DNA of 11,794 nucleotides from Parcubacteria group bacterium CG10_big_fil_rev_8_21_14_0_10_38_31 (GCA_002772825.1 PFDM01000062.1:2770-14563); one strand, 5' to 3'. Counted from the stretch's first letter, positions 1 to 7,706 are shown. The notes: a model not told the origin generated them from the letters alone. Program-made: numbers and translations.

Positions 1-1338
1 CTCGATTATATCAATCAACAGATACAAAAAGGGGTCGATCGAACTAAAATTAGAAATATTCTCATAGCTAATGGGTGGCAAGAAAATGATGTTGATGAAG
101 CATTTACCTCATTAAATCTGCCTAGTCAGACACCTCTCTCTGTGAAAGCACAGCTACAATCTTCTCCAACAAGTAGAATATTATCTCAAGCCACTTCATA
201 TTCTTCAGAACCATCATCTGGTAAATTAAAAAAAATATTAATAATCGCTCTATTAGCGATTATTGTCGTATTTTTGGCTGGTGGAGGAGTCTTTGCCTAT
301 TTTAATTATTTTCAGTCACCGGAAATAGTTGTTGGCAAGATGCTCACAAAGATAGAGGATATTAAAACTCTGGAATATTCCGGAGAGATAAAAATGGAAA
401 TCGATGCAGGGGATCTAATTACTGAGTATCAATCTTCTTTAGGTTCGAGTTTTGGAGCTAGCTTGGGAAACTTAGAGGAAGTTGGTGACAACAAACGCCC
501 GCGGTTAGGTGTAAGCAAAGAGAAGGTGGAATTTTTGGCAGATTTTGCTGGCGCCTATGATATAGGAAATCCAGAAGAGTTGAGAAGTTTGGTTTCTTTT
601 GATGTGGAGACAGGTATGGTGCCGGGAGTCAAAATTGTTTTTGGGTCAGAAATAAGGAATATTGGTAAAGTTGTTTATGTCAAACTTAGTGATTTGCCTA
701 CTTTTGGTTTCTTTGATTTGAGTAGTTTAAAAAATCAATGGATAAAAATTGACACCGATGCTCTCTCAGAACAATTTGGGTCAGGTGTGGTGCCAGGCCA
801 ATTTGCTGAAGAAATCGATAAGGCTCAAACAGAGGAGATGATGGAAAAAATAAAAACTATCTTAAGTCAGGCTGATTATTCTAAAATTTTAAAAATAACT
901 GAAAAATTTCCAAATGAAGAGATTGAAGGTGTAAATAGTTATCATTATGGTTATATGATTGATAAAGAAGAGGTTAAAAATTTGGCTATAACTATTATTG
1001 AATCTAGTGTTGAATCTATGGGAGAAACAATAACAGAAGAGGAGATAAGAGAATTTGAAAAAAGCTTCGAATCAATAGGGTCTCCTGAAGGTGAAATCTG
1101 GATAGGTAAAAAGGATTTATTGCCACATAAGATATCTTTCAACCTTAAGATAAAAGAGATTGGAGATGTGGATGTTTCTGGAGACATTAGCTACACTTTG
1201 TTTTTAAAGAACTTCAACAATCCTATCATAATCGAAGCACCTACTCAGTCGCAGACGATAGAAGAACTAATGGGGGGCTTATTTGGAGGGGTCTCTGGCG
1301 ATGGACTAGATGATTCATTCCTTTTACCCGCGTTCTGA
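1..1338 (+). CDS. Membrane-anchored surface protein with N-terminal helical module (5' partial)
   Basis: The frame is open from base 1, so the true start lies upstream; GTG at 142 is only an internal codon. The visible part is 445 residues. Residues 1-42 form a helical module that begins LDYINQQIQKGV and contains ANGWQENDVDEAF, a pattern common at the N-terminus of CPR membrane proteins (recalled, not searched). A polar Ser/Thr-rich linker follows. A single membrane segment spans about 78-100 (ILIIALLAIIVVFLAGGGV). The remaining 340 residues should lie outside the cell. They are rich in beta-strand-like alternation and begin with SPEIVVGKMLTKIEDIKTLE, which recalls LolA/LppX-type lipid-binding folds. 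I hold that resemblance loosely. The C-terminus is Gly-rich. The TGA stop is followed directly by in-frame TAG. The gene faces the minus-strand gene at 1429-1740 across a shared hairpin. No function can be assigned. Confidence 0.75.
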   Translation, partial: LDYINQQIQKGVDRTKIRNILIANGWQENDVDEAFTSLNLPSQTPLSVKAQLQSSPTSRILSQATSYSSEPSSGKLKKILIIALLAIIVVFLAGGGVFAYFNYFQSPEIVVGKMLTKIEDIKTLEYSGEIKMEIDAGDLITEYQSSLGSSFGASLGNLEEVGDNKRPRLGVSKEKVEFLADFAGAYDIGNPEELRSLVSFDVETGMVPGVKIVFGSEIRNIGKVVYVKLSDLPTFGFFDLSSLKNQWIKIDTDALSEQFGSGVVPGQFAEEIDKAQTEEMMEKIKTILSQADYSKILKITEKFPNEEIEGVNSYHYGYMIDKEEVKNLAITIIESSVESMGETITEEEIREFEKSFESIGSPEGEIWIGKKDLLPHKISFNLKIKEIGDVDVSGDISYTLFLKNFNNPIIIEAPTQSQTIEELMGGLFGGVSGDGLDDSFLLPAF

Positions 1339-1378
1339 TAGATTGTTTATCTTAGTCACAGGAAAACAATAATTCTTT

Positions 1379-1431
1379 TAGAATATAAACGGCTCAACCC
1401 TCACTGAGTGGGTTGAGCCGTTTATATTCTA
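1379..1431. terminator. 22-bp perfect hairpin between convergent genes, probable bidirectional terminator
   Basis: Bases 1379-1400 pair perfectly with 1410-1431 around a 9-base loop. The inner 10 bp are GC-rich (GGCTCAACCC against GGGTTGAGCC) and the outer 12 bp are mostly A/T. There is no long free T run on either side, so the A/T end of the stem would have to serve as the slippery tract. The right arm contains the stop codon of the minus-strand gene at 1429-1431. The position between two converging genes supports a two-way terminator. Confidence 0.7.
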
Positions 1432-1740
1432 CAATGTATAACGAGACTCATCGTTTACTTTCATTTTTGATAGGACGGGATTCGGTACATTTTTTGCGAT
1501 CTCTGTAATATGTACATCTTCAATCAAAGACTGCAAATAAACAATTACTTTTTGAGCGTCTTCCATTGAAGATACAGCAAACCGCACACAGTTTTCTTTG
1601 TCTGTTGCGTTTTCGGTTAAAAGTAGGAATTTTTGATCAATGCTAAGCTTTCGAAGCCTCCCACGTAACATAACACCATGTATTGGTGTGCTTGTTGTGG
1701 TTATCTCAAATATATTCCAAGAAATCATTTCCATACTCAT
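1429..1740 (-). CDS. Divergent acylphosphatase-like protein
   Basis: A 103-residue protein. Residues 21-27 read IHGVMLR, which lines up with the acylphosphatase loop VQGVxFR, including the Arg that binds the acyl phosphate. About 20 residues on, LLLTENATDKENCVRFAV resembles the strand and turn that carry the catalytic Asn (xxVRNxxDGxVxI). The following EDAQKVIVYLQSLIEDVHITEI fits helix 2 and strand 4 of that alpha/beta fold. The first glycine of GxVQGV and the Phe before Arg are missing, so activity is uncertain; a binding-only ferredoxin-like domain is the alternative. The start is unsure because Met codons occur at residues 1, 3 and 5 and no SD is present. A minus-strand TATAAT at 1748-1743 ends only 2 bases before Met1, so a leaderless start at Met3 (1734) is possible. 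The stop lies inside the hairpin at 1379-1431. Confidence 0.5.
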   Translation of the reverse strand: MSMEMISWNIFEITTTSTPIHGVMLRGRLRKLSIDQKFLLLTENATDKENCVRFAVSSMEDAQKVIVYLQSLIEDVHITEIAKNVPNPVLSKMKVNDESRYTL

Positions 1741-1845
1741 ATATTATATATTAACGTTTATTAATAATAATAAAAAGTGTCATAAATGATTAGACATTGC
1801 CACACCATCTCTTTATTTATTTCTATTTTATGTTAAGTTTTTGTT

Positions 1846-3078
1846 ATGAAGATTAATAAAAAACCGGAGATAGTGGCGCCAGCTGGAAGCTTGGAGAAAC
1901 TCAAATACGCTCTTGAATATGGGGCGGACGCCGTCTATTGCGGTATCCCCGATTTTTCTCTCAGGTCTAGGATAAATTATTTTGACACGAAGGAAATAAT
2001 TGAAGGGATAAGATACGCACATGAGCGAGGAAAGAAAGTTTATATAACGGTAAATATTTTCGCTCACAATGAGCATATTAAGAAGCTCCCTAAGTACCTC
2101 GAGGTGTTCAAGAATAATCTACCCGACGCTTTCATCGCCTCTGACCCGGGCGTTATCGCTATGATCAAAGAGGTATTTCCGAAAGCAAAGATTCACCTTT
2201 CTACTCAGGCGAATTGCACTAATTGGCGAGCGGCCAAGCTCTGGTATGACCTTGGCGTGAAGAGAGTTGTCCTTGCTCGCGAAGTCGGCCTGAAAGAGAT
2301 CAAAGAGATAAGAAAGAATGTTCCAGGGCTTGAGATAGAGGCTTTCGTCCATGGCGCTATGTGTATGGCCTACTCGGGTAGGTGTTTCTTGTCGGCGTGG
2401 CTTTCAGGGCGGTCTGCTAACTTGGGCGACTGTACGCAGGTCTGTCGGTGGAAATATAATCTCGTTGAAGAGAAAAGGGACAACATTCACATACCTCTTG
2501 AGGAAGACCAGCACGGGAGTTATATCTTAAATTCCAAAGACCTTTGTCTGATAGATTATGTGAAAGAGTTAAGAGATGCCGGTGTGGATTCGTTTAAGAT
2601 TGAAGGAAGAGCCAAGAGTGTCCATTATCTAGCTACGGTCGTGAAGGCTTATAAGAGTGTGATGGATGCTAATTTTTCCAAAGAGTCTATTAAGGAAGCG
2701 AAGAAAGAATTAAACAAAAATGTGAATAGAGAATATACGACAGGATTTCTCTTGGGCAAAGATACTTCCAGTATGCAAAATATGGAGAATAGAAGCGTCG
2801 GTTCGGATTGGGAGTTTGCCGGAGAGGTCTTGGAAAAAGTAGAGAGCGGAGTCGTCTTGAAGGTTCATAATGTTCTTAAGGTTGGCGACAAGGTAGAGAT
2901 AATAAGGCCAAAGGGAGAGCTCATAAAGATGAAAGTAAAAAATATCTTAAAAAAGAAAAATGGTATGAAGGTAGAGTCGGCTCATGGCGGGACAGAGGAC
3001 TTATTTATCCTTGAAACGAAAAAAGAGATTATGCCAATGAGTCTCTTAAGGAGAGAAAATAAAAATAATCATTGTTAA
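1846..3078 (+). CDS. Peptidase U32 family protein (TrhP/YegQ-like, Fe-S hydroxylation factor)
   Basis: A 410-residue protein. The N-terminal half is a TIM-barrel-like domain beginning PEIVAPAGSLEKLKYALEYGADAVYCG. The U32 signature is intact at residues 165-183 (E-A-F-V-H-G-A-M-C, then G-R-C-F-L-S). Cysteines at 173, 180, 196 and 234 have almost the spacing of the four Fe-S ligands described for the U32 protein UbiU; Cys200 is an extra candidate. Further family blocks are YILNSKDLCLIDYVKEL (226-242) and DSFKIEGRAKSVHYLATVV (248-266). Residues from about 325 form a small beta domain (FAGEVLEKVESGVVLKV). Despite the name, members act in prephenate-dependent tRNA U34 hydroxylation (TrhP), 23S rRNA hydroxylation (RlhA) or ubiquinone synthesis. 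TrhP is the best guess from length and order, and the others are not excluded. No clear SD precedes ATG 1846. It stands alone between opposite-strand and promoter-bearing neighbours. Confidence 0.88.
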   Translation: MKINKKPEIVAPAGSLEKLKYALEYGADAVYCGIPDFSLRSRINYFDTKEIIEGIRYAHERGKKVYITVNIFAHNEHIKKLPKYLEVFKNNLPDAFIASDPGVIAMIKEVFPKAKIHLSTQANCTNWRAAKLWYDLGVKRVVLAREVGLKEIKEIRKNVPGLEIEAFVHGAMCMAYSGRCFLSAWLSGRSANLGDCTQVCRWKYNLVEEKRDNIHIPLEEDQHGSYILNSKDLCLIDYVKELRDAGVDSFKIEGRAKSVHYLATVVKAYKSVMDANFSKESIKEAKKELNKNVNREYTTGFLLGKDTSSMQNMENRSVGSDWEFAGEVLEKVESGVVLKVHNVLKVGDKVEIIRPKGELIKMKVKNILKKKNGMKVESAHGGTEDLFILETKKEIMPMSLLRRENKNNHC

Positions 3079-3084
3079 ATTGTT

Positions 3085-3093
3085 TTATCCACA
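3085..3093 (+). promoter_or_regulatory. Perfect DnaA-box sequence TTATCCACA
   Basis: The 9-mer matches the strict DnaA-box consensus exactly. It starts 7 bases after the stop of the U32 gene and lies about 30 bases upstream of the -10 of the next operon. A second exact copy is at 9560-9568. Binding by DnaA is an inference; one box alone is not an origin. Confidence 0.45.
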
Positions 3094-3119
3094 AAATAAA
3101 TAGCAGTCTGAAATATATT

Positions 3120-3128
3120 TGATATAAT
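3120..3128 (+). promoter_or_regulatory. Extended -10 promoter, predicted leaderless start
   Basis: TGATATAAT is a perfect TATAAT with the TGn extension. Seven bases separate it from ATG 3136, so transcription would start at or next to the A of the start codon. No convincing -35 is visible at 16-18 bp, which is usual for extended -10 promoters. There is no room for an SD, which supports a leaderless mRNA. Confidence 0.6.
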
Positions 3129-3135
3129 TATATTA

Positions 3136-3645
3136 ATGAATTTACATTTGTTTTTGGTTTTTGCTCATATTGTCGGTGTCGTTCTTGGCACAGGTGGAGC
3201 CACTTTTGCGGAGATCTTTTACCTTAAGGCAAAGCGTGACGGTGTCTTTGAACCGCTTGAAGTAGATTATCTTAAGACTTCTTATTTCGTATTAAGAGTA
3301 GGATTGTTTATCATTGTCCTTTCCGGCTTCGGCCTCCTTGTCCTATTACGTCTTAATGAGTTTGGCGACCCTCTCTTAGGAGTGAAGCTTTGGGCTAAGC
3401 TTCTAATTGTCCTTATTATTGTGCTTAATGCCTTCCTTATCCAAGCGAGAAAGATGCCGATGTGGCTTGGTTCGTCACTCTCCCTCACCTCTTGGTATAC
3501 GGCCACCATCTTAGGTCTTTGGAGAGGTATCCCTTACTCTTTCGGGCAGATTATCATTTTCTACCTACTGTCAGTTATGGTAGTCGCTTATGTTTTGCAT
3601 ATCATAGATAAGAGAATTTTAAAATCAGTAACAATAAAAAAATAA
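3136..3645 (+). CDS. Five-helix membrane protein, first of a three-gene membrane cluster
   Basis: A 169-residue, very hydrophobic protein with likely membrane segments at about 4-29, 52-73, 80-102, 109-128 and 134-157. Helix 1 carries His4 and His11 in LHLFLVFAHIVGVVLGTGG, and helix 5 carries His155 near its end. A His-containing first helix followed by Gly-rich turns recalls small haem- or copper-associated membrane families (CopD-like, DUF2269-like). I cannot assign it to any of them from sequence alone. The start is fixed by the extended -10 just upstream. The next gene begins one base after this stop (TAA, A, ATG), so the two are almost certainly one operon with coupled translation. No signal peptide or soluble domain is seen. 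Confidence 0.75.
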   Translation: MNLHLFLVFAHIVGVVLGTGGATFAEIFYLKAKRDGVFEPLEVDYLKTSYFVLRVGLFIIVLSGFGLLVLLRLNEFGDPLLGVKLWAKLLIVLIIVLNAFLIQARKMPMWLGSSLSLTSWYTATILGLWRGIPYSFGQIIIFYLLSVMVVAYVLHIIDKRILKSVTIKK

Positions 3646-3646
3646 A

Positions 3647-4105
3647 ATGAGTACTTCACTTTCAATTTTTCTCACCATTCACGTTATCATAGGGGTACTT
3701 GGCGTGTTCCTCTTTGGTGGTGTTTCACTCGGACTTCTTAAGAAGAAGATTTCCGTCAAGATGCTTAAATATTTCTCTCTTGGTGGTTTGATATCTTATT
3801 TGATAGCATGGGTTTTGGGTGGACACTATTATATCGTCCATTATGGTAGTAAGGTTAAGCCGATTATCAAAGCCGGAGATATGACATGGGCTCACTCTAT
3901 AGTGATGGAGGCGAAAGAGCATATTTTTCTCTTTCTTCCATTTCTGGCTTTTGTGTCTGTTGTCTCTATCTGGACACTGGGCTCAAGCTTAGATGAAATG
4001 CCTAAGTTTAAAAAGGCAGTAATGCTCGTTTCTTTATCAGCTTTTATTATAGGAATATTAATAGCGCTTGCCGGTATTGTCATTTCCGGAGCGGCAACAA
4101 TCTAA
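3647..4105 (+). CDS. Four-helix membrane protein with clustered histidines, second of the cluster
   Basis: A 152-residue protein with membrane segments at about 6-30, 42-60, 93-113 and 123-149. Histidines are at positions 12, 60, 65, 83 and 92. Four of them sit in or beside the loop between helices 2 and 3: GGHYYIVHYG (58-67) and WAHSIVMEAKEHIF (81-94). That second block also has Glu88 and Glu91. Such a His/Glu-rich block between helices would suit metal or haem binding, but the family is not one I can name. There is no SD; the start is one base after the previous stop, consistent with translational coupling. The same one-base gap separates it from the gene at 4107. Confidence 0.75.
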   Translation: MSTSLSIFLTIHVIIGVLGVFLFGGVSLGLLKKKISVKMLKYFSLGGLISYLIAWVLGGHYYIVHYGSKVKPIIKAGDMTWAHSIVMEAKEHIFLFLPFLAFVSVVSIWTLGSSLDEMPKFKKAVMLVSLSAFIIGILIALAGIVISGAATI

Positions 4106-4106
4106 T

Positions 4107-4445
4107 ATGTTAGAGAAAAAATTAAAAATTATCGCTTCATTCACTCTTGCTTCTATTGCGAGTATCTTATTCTTAACATTCGCCACTATCTATAGTGAAT
4201 TTAATAAGCCGTTTAAAGATTGGTTGGTTCTCACCTTCAATCACCATTGGGTAGGTAAAGGGGTGCTCGCGGTAGTGATATTCTTTGTTGTGGCTATATT
4301 GCACTGGCTCGCTTCACTTAAGATGCACCCTATTGCTGTAGATACAAAAGTGAGGAGAGCTCTTATTTCGCTGTTTATAGTATCCATACTTGCCACGTTA
4401 GTCGTTATCGGGTTCTTCATCCTCCACTTCATGAAGATTTTCTAA
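4107..4445 (+). CDS. Three-helix membrane protein with a His-His motif, third of the cluster
   Basis: A 112-residue protein with membrane segments at about 9-29, 50-70 and 85-108. The loop before helix 2 reads FKDWLVLTFNHHWVGKG, with His46-His47; other histidines are His66 (LHWLA), His74 and His107. I chose ATG 4107, one base after the previous stop. A start at 4068 in the same frame would overlap the upstream gene by 38 bases and add 13 polar residues that do not look like a membrane-protein N-terminus. With its two neighbours it forms a tight operon of His-bearing membrane proteins, which suggests subunits of one complex. Function is unknown. Confidence 0.7.
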   Translation: MLEKKLKIIASFTLASIASILFLTFATIYSEFNKPFKDWLVLTFNHHWVGKGVLAVVIFFVVAILHWLASLKMHPIAVDTKVRRALISLFIVSILATLVVIGFFILHFMKIF

Positions 4446-4508
4446 AAAAGATTTTTTGAATTATACAGCTTTTTGAAATTTATAAATGTATACTAGAAAT
4501 AGCTGTAT

Positions 4509-4537
4509 TTGTTACTAATTAATAAGATTTATATATT
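4509..4537 (+). promoter_or_regulatory. Candidate promoter for the gene at 4541
   Basis: TTGTTA (4509-4514) and TATATT (4532-4537) are separated by 17 bp. The -10 ends 3 bases before ATG 4541, so the predicted start falls at or just inside the start codon. The transcript is therefore very short-leadered or leaderless, and the TSS may be a few bases off. Inverted arms ATACAGCT (4463-4470) and AGCTGTAT (4501-4508) lie just upstream, the second touching the -35. Confidence 0.35.
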
Positions 4538-4540
4538 ATT

Positions 4541-4987
4541 ATGAATAAATTCTTGAAATACGTCTTAGTTGTCAATTTATCTTTCATTATATTTTCAGCA
4601 ATAGTACTTCTTTTACACCCTGTTTTTCAGGATAGCAGTATTGTTTCTGGCGGGATCATTAAAGCATTATTTGAGTTTATATCAATATATACTATTGGAG
4701 TGGGGTTTCCGTTATTTGCTGTTATTTTAAGTGGAATATATCAATACAAAAATCCAAATTTTAGAGAATATGGAAAGAGTCTATTAATCACTTTTTCTTT
4801 TGTAATATTATTTTGTATATCGATTCCAACTTTCCTTTTCTTAAATGGCAGATTTGAGGGAGGATTATCTATGGAGGGTGGTCAGTTTTTAGTTATTATT
4901 GGAATGATATCTATAGCAATTTTTATTTCATCTGCAATAATTAATCTTGCAACTCTTTTTGTTTCAAGGCATTTTTTAAAGAAATAA
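4541..4987 (+). CDS. Small four-helix membrane protein of unknown function
   Basis: A 148-residue protein with hydrophobic segments at about 7-26, 45-66, 79-101 and 115-144, and short charged loops (YQYKNPNFREYGK at 67-79). It has no His cluster like that of the operon upstream, and 95 bases with its own promoter-like sequence separate it from that operon, so it is probably independent. Its codon use is visibly more AT-rich than the neighbouring genes, which could mark a recently acquired or relaxed gene (impression only). No SD precedes the ATG. It converges on recG with only 26 bases between stops and no clear hairpin there. I do not recognise a family. Confidence 0.65.
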   Translation: MNKFLKYVLVVNLSFIIFSAIVLLLHPVFQDSSIVSGGIIKALFEFISIYTIGVGFPLFAVILSGIYQYKNPNFREYGKSLLITFSFVILFCISIPTFLFLNGRFEGGLSMEGGQFLVIIGMISIAIFISSAIINLATLFVSRHFLKK

Positions 4988-5013
4988 TAATCTTTTCTCA
5001 AAATAAGGTGTTT

Positions 5014-7200
5014 TTATTCAAAATGGATTTCGGTTTTTTGGTTTGATATCCGCTCTTTGATGAGTGGATATTTTTTTAACTCGGGGTCTTCTTTTATTAT
5101 CCTTTGAGATTCTTCACGCGCCACTTCTACCATCTTTATATTCTTTATCGCTTCCATACCGATGTCTGATATCCCCCACTGCTTGCCCCCACCGAGCTCT
5201 CCTGGTCCACGGAGGCTTAAGTCATACTCAGCAAGCTCAAAACCGTTTCTAGCTGTCTTTAAGGCCTTTAGACGCTCTTTTGTCGTCTTGGATTTAGAAT
5301 CAGTAAAGACAAAGCAGTAGGATTGATGATTACTTCTTAAGACCCGACCTCTCAGTTGGTGTAGCTGTGCTAAGCCGAATCTGTCTGCTCCTTCTATTAT
5401 TATGATAGTAGCATTTGGGACATTGACCCCCACTTCCACGACGGACGTGGCGACAAGGATGTCAATCTGTCCGCATGAGAATTGTTGCATCACTTCTTCT
5501 TTCTCTTTTGACTTGAGTTTGCCGTGGAGTATTCCTATCTCCACTTCAGGAAAGATGTCTTTCCGAAGACGAAGAGCCTCTTCTTTCACAGATTTGACGT
5601 TGAGTGAGAGCGCCTTGTCTGGGTCGGGCTCATCTATCCTTGGGCAGATCACATATGCTTGCCTCCCCTCTTTCAATTCCTTGCGAATTTTTTCGTAAGT
5701 TAAAGCTCTTTCTGCCGGAGATACTATCTCTGTGATAATCTGCTTTCTCCCTGGTGGCATCTCGTCCAGTATTGTCAGATCTAAGTCGCTATAGATAGTA
5801 AGAGCGAGGGTGCGAGGGATCGGTGTGGCGGTCATAGAAAGAAGATGTGGTGTGACCTCAGATTTATCTCGGGCGAGCTTGGCCCTTTGGGCCGTGCCGA
5901 AGCGGTGTTGCTCGTCTATTATAACAAGGGCTAAGTTTTTTCCACCCGAGGCGGATTGGCCTTGGGCCGAGAACTTAACCCCTTTTTGGATTAAGGAATG
6001 TGTACCGACCAAGATAGAAATACTTCCATCTTGGACCCATTTCAGAAGTTGGGTTCGTGAGATATGAGTAGAATCTTCGGGGTTCGCCTTTGAAGGGAAC
6101 TTTCTGCACTCGCTTCCGGTGATAAGTCCGACTTGGACCCAGATACCCAAGTGTTTGAAATAGTCTATAAAGTTTTTAAAAAGTTGTTGAGCGAGGATCT
6201 CGGTCGGTGCCATATAGGCGACTTGGAATCCTGCTTCTACTACCGCGTAAGAAACAGTCGCCGCGACAAGCGTCTTGCCGGAGCCGACATCGCCCTCAAG
6301 GAGGCGCGCCATCGGTTTACCTTTCTTTAAATCTTTAGTGATTTGATCAATGGCTTTTAACTGTCCGTTAGTTGGCTTGAAAGGGAATTTGCTTAAGAAT
6401 TCCTCAATGTCTTCTTGTTTGGTATTTATGGCTATCGATTTGTTTTTATCGTAGTTAGCTCGCGCTTTAAGATGGGCCATTTGGATAAAAAATATTTCTT
6501 CAAAGGCGAATCTCTTTCTGGCGACACGAGTATCTTTTTCGTTCTTGGGGGAGTGAATAAATACTAACGCGTCTAGAAGTGAAGGCAGGTTATATTTTCT
6601 TAATACTTCTTTCGGTATTGGGTCTTCAAGTTTCTTGTGTATACCGGATCTTAATATCTTTAATATGGAATGATGTAGCCACTTAGAGGATACTCCCCTG
6701 CTCTCTGGATAGACGGGTATCAATAGAGTCTCGTTAGTTTTTTCTGTGTTAGAGAATAAACTCTTTTTATTATTTTCTAAGTCAGATGATAGTTTATTTT
6801 CTGGTGAAAAGTCAGGATTAGCTAAGTAGGTGCCACTTTTTCCTTGAGTAACCTTTCCTGTAAGGCAAGTCCAAGAACTTTCTTTCAGCATATTTACGAT
6901 ATATGGTTGATGAAACCAGATGACTTTTATCTTCCCTGTTTCATCTTCAATAGTCGCTTCTGTCAGAGAAAATCTTTTCTTAAAAGCTCGAGTCTTTTTT
7001 ATGTTTGTTATTTTACCGCAGATTGTTGCCATATCTCCTTTTGATATTTCTACAATCGGCTTAGTCTCTACGAGTTCTCCATAGCGAGAAGGGAGATGAT
7101 GAAGTAAATCCTCTGCAGTTTTTATGCCGAGTTTAGACAGCGCTTTTTTTTGGGTATCCTTAAGGCGGAATATTTCTTCAATTGGTGAATCAGGTTGCAT
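5014..7200 (-). CDS. recG: ATP-dependent DNA helicase RecG
   Basis: A 728-residue protein, slightly longer than the roughly 690 of well-studied RecG. It remodels stalled forks and branched DNA, driving fork reversal and Holliday-junction migration. Residues 1-135 hold the wedge region: a helix-hairpin-helix-like start (KALSKLGIKTAEDLLHHLPSRY) and an OB fold. Helicase motifs are Walker A GDVGSGKT (303-310), DEQH (429-432), TATPIPRT (457-464), the HGK block (559-561), ATSVVEVGVNVPNAT (584-598), and motif VI QLRGRVLR (615-622). The C-terminal RGPGELGGGKQWG block (664-676) is the RecG signature in variant form. Two differences stand out: motif VI has Leu621 where the family has Gly (QLRGRVGR), and GVDVP is GVNVP. 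The Arg residues are kept, so it is probably active. The polar stretch at about 132-158 looks like an insertion. The start is the first Met with a plausible N-terminus; no SD is visible. Confidence 0.96.
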   Translation of the reverse strand: MQPDSPIEEIFRLKDTQKKALSKLGIKTAEDLLHHLPSRYGELVETKPIVEISKGDMATICGKITNIKKTRAFKKRFSLTEATIEDETGKIKVIWFHQPYIVNMLKESSWTCLTGKVTQGKSGTYLANPDFSPENKLSSDLENNKKSLFSNTEKTNETLLIPVYPESRGVSSKWLHHSILKILRSGIHKKLEDPIPKEVLRKYNLPSLLDALVFIHSPKNEKDTRVARKRFAFEEIFFIQMAHLKARANYDKNKSIAINTKQEDIEEFLSKFPFKPTNGQLKAIDQITKDLKKGKPMARLLEGDVGSGKTLVAATVSYAVVEAGFQVAYMAPTEILAQQLFKNFIDYFKHLGIWVQVGLITGSECRKFPSKANPEDSTHISRTQLLKWVQDGSISILVGTHSLIQKGVKFSAQGQSASGGKNLALVIIDEQHRFGTAQRAKLARDKSEVTPHLLSMTATPIPRTLALTIYSDLDLTILDEMPPGRKQIITEIVSPAERALTYEKIRKELKEGRQAYVICPRIDEPDPDKALSLNVKSVKEEALRLRKDIFPEVEIGILHGKLKSKEKEEVMQQFSCGQIDILVATSVVEVGVNVPNATIIIIEGADRFGLAQLHQLRGRVLRSNHQSYCFVFTDSKSKTTKERLKALKTARNGFELAEYDLSLRGPGELGGGKQWGISDIGMEAIKNIKMVEVAREESQRIIKEDPELKKYPLIKERISNQKTEIHFE

Positions 7201-7222
7201 AGTATAATTTAAAGTGTATATT
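7195..7222 (+). promoter_or_regulatory. Candidate promoter for the two small genes at 7280-7706
   Basis: TTGCAT (7195-7200, overlapping the recG start codon on the other strand) and TATATT (7217-7222) are 16 bp apart. Transcription would begin near 7229, leaving a 50-base leader with a perfect SD. A second TATAAT lies at 7203-7208 without a good -35. Confidence 0.3.
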
Positions 7223-7279
7223 AAAAATAGAGATAAACCAATTGTTTATATTGTTCTTTAACTTTTATAAGGAGGATAT

Positions 7280-7486
7280 ATGTCAGAAAACAAATTAGTC
7301 AGTAGGATCAGAGAGATAGTTATGACCAAGGAAGAGTTCATGAATGGGGCCAAGCCATCATCTCTTTTTAAAGAGGTAAATGATGAAATAGCCACTGATA
7401 TCATTTTGATTGATGAGTCAAAACATCGTCGAGATCTTGATTTCAGTATCCTTGCAAACCAATCGGTTACTAATCCCAGATATTAA
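7280..7486 (+). CDS. Small hypothetical soluble protein (68 aa)
   Basis: The start is fixed by a perfect SD, AAGGAGG at 7269-7275, four bases before ATG. The protein is charged and soluble: an amphipathic basic N-terminus (SENKLVSRIREIVMTKEEF), then DEIATDIILIDESKHRRDLDFSIL. No Cys, no membrane segment and no recognisable domain. It forms a two-gene operon with the membrane protein at 7500, whose SD begins 2 bases after this stop. The strong SD sets this pair apart from most genes in the window and suggests high expression. Function unknown. Confidence 0.65.
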   Translation: MSENKLVSRIREIVMTKEEFMNGAKPSSLFKEVNDEIATDIILIDESKHRRDLDFSILANQSVTNPRY

Positions 7487-7499
7487 AAAAGGAGGAGTT

Positions 7500-7706
7500 A
7501 TGGATAAAGAAGTTAAGGAAATCATAGGGACAGGACTTGTTATACTATTAATAGGTTTGGCAGTTGCTGTCGTCTTTTCCCCTGAGGCACTTGGGGTGTT
7601 GTTGATCTTTATTTTTACATTAATATGTATTGTAATGTGCGTTTCTCCCCTTTTTGTGCCAAGCATAAGAGGCAGGAATATCCCTGATAAGGAAGAAGAA
7701 GATTGA
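7500..7706 (+). CDS. Small two-helix membrane protein (68 aa)
   Basis: I chose ATG 7500 because AAGGAGG at 7489-7495 sits four bases upstream; a longer reading from 7410 would run through the previous gene in another frame. Membrane segments are at about 10-27 and 31-54, followed by a short charged tail ending DKEEED. The protein has two cysteines in helix 2 (LICIVMCV). The operon ends at the strong hairpin 7726-7757. The pair looks like a soluble partner plus a small membrane anchor, but nothing in the sequence gives the role. Confidence 0.65.
   Translation: MDKEVKEIIGTGLVILLIGLAVAVVFSPEALGVLLIFIFTLICIVMCVSPLFVPSIRGRNIPDKEEED

Noticed and set aside
4068..4106. Longer start for the third membrane-cluster protein
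   Set aside because: It would overlap the upstream gene and add 13 polar residues; ATG 4107 sits one base after the stop, like the preceding gene pair.
4463..4508. ATACAGCT/AGCTGTAT inverted arms as a terminator
   Set aside because: Arms of 8 bp separated by 30 AT-rich bases with no T run would not fold stably; at most an operator near the -35 of the gene at 4541.
5064..7044. Several plus-strand ORFs of 60-100 codons opposite recG
   Set aside because: They are antisense shadows with no SD, no domain and atypical composition, while recG is intact across the whole stretch.
7410..7499. Longer start for the two-helix protein at 7500
   Set aside because: The extra codons lie within the upstream gene in another frame, whereas ATG 7500 has a perfect SD at 7489-7495.
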